Shown: in pieces, positions 15,351-15,383 of the stretch
Position numbering within the stretch: the stretch's first letter is position 1
How the letters are laid out: each line of letters begins with the position of its first letter
Source of the DNA: Chitinophagaceae bacterium
Lineage (GTDB): Bacteria; Bacteroidota; Bacteroidia; Chitinophagales; Chitinophagaceae
Direction: 5' to 3'
DNA: 15,383 nucleotides
Assembly (NCBI GenBank): GCA_021151685.1
Contig: JAGKWS010000100.1
Location: forward strand, 1-15,383
Translations under genes and position numbers: made by a program
The notes under the pieces: model-generated
Told to the model about the DNA's origin: nothing
Databases searched by the model: none
What the model saw: only the letters and a program-made list of their open reading frames with translations

Positions 15351-15383
15351 ACCCGCGACAACATAAACTACGCCCCCACATAC

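Noticed and set aside
15182..15364. 60-codon minus-strand frame in the hairpin field
   Set aside because: Its sequence is dictated by GC-rich palindromes (GGGC/GCCC), and no start signal or domain is visible.
14224..15383. Second copy of the tRNA-Gln 3' end as an attachment site
   Set aside because: I looked for TTCGAATCC and GTCGAACTAC in the right part and found only short chance matches such as TTCGAATTA near 14260.

Overview
The window looks like a chromosomal piece of a member of the Bacteroidota, probably from the Chitinophagales/Sphingobacteria side. The evidence is the TAnnTTTG-type -7 promoter elements in front of several genes, the lack of Shine-Dalgarno sequences, a tRNA gene without an encoded CCA end, a futalosine-pathway MqnA, and a very large secreted M1 peptidase with an outer-membrane-barrel-like tail. 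The exact genus cannot be read from the sequence.

Left part (1-8620), ordinary chromosome: the 3' end of a multidomain hybrid histidine kinase (GAF-PAS-PAS-PAS-HisKA-HATPase-REC-Hpt, open at the left window edge); mqnA (chorismate dehydratase, menaquinone synthesis); a small CxxC carboxymuconolactone decarboxylase/AhpD-like protein; rsgA (ribosome-assembly GTPase) on the minus strand, tail to tail with the previous gene; and a 1086-residue M1 metallopeptidase whose last ~420 residues look like an Omp85-type beta barrel. Then come a strong hairpin and a tRNA-Gln(CUG) gene with its own promoter and terminator.

Middle (9012-14223), accessory: a compact three-gene minus-strand operon, visibly more AT-rich than its left neighbours. 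A 1174-residue helical-repeat (TPR-like) protein with a C-terminal histidine-kinase ATPase domain is followed, after 3 nt, by a stand-alone receiver protein and, after 1 nt more, by a receiver fused to a nucleoside-phosphorylase-like domain. This is the architecture of Detocs, the two-component-like anti-phage system DtcA-DtcB-DtcC. There the kinase senses infection, DtcC is activated by phosphotransfer and its phosphorylase-like domain destroys cellular ATP, and DtcB buffers stray phosphoryl signals. The locus starts directly beyond the tRNA-Gln terminator, a typical site for acquired islands.

Right part (14224-15383), no intact gene: an 11-bp long-range inverted repeat; a structured non-coding segment directly upstream of the first ~44 codons of a truncated IS110-family transposase (a candidate bridge-RNA region); a 10-C homopolymer; and then a dense field of small hairpins, including a GTAG-plus-palindrome REP-like unit, a duplicated GCCGTAG/AAATAATAGTTTG unit and a ~100-nt imperfect palindrome. 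This reads as a graveyard of mobile and REP-like elements bordering the defence locus.

The most interesting items are the Detocs locus (especially the missing conserved lysine in DtcB and the divergent kinase core of DtcA), the peptidase/barrel fusion, and the IS110 remnant with its RNA-like upstream region. All homology statements come from reading motifs by eye; no database search was run.
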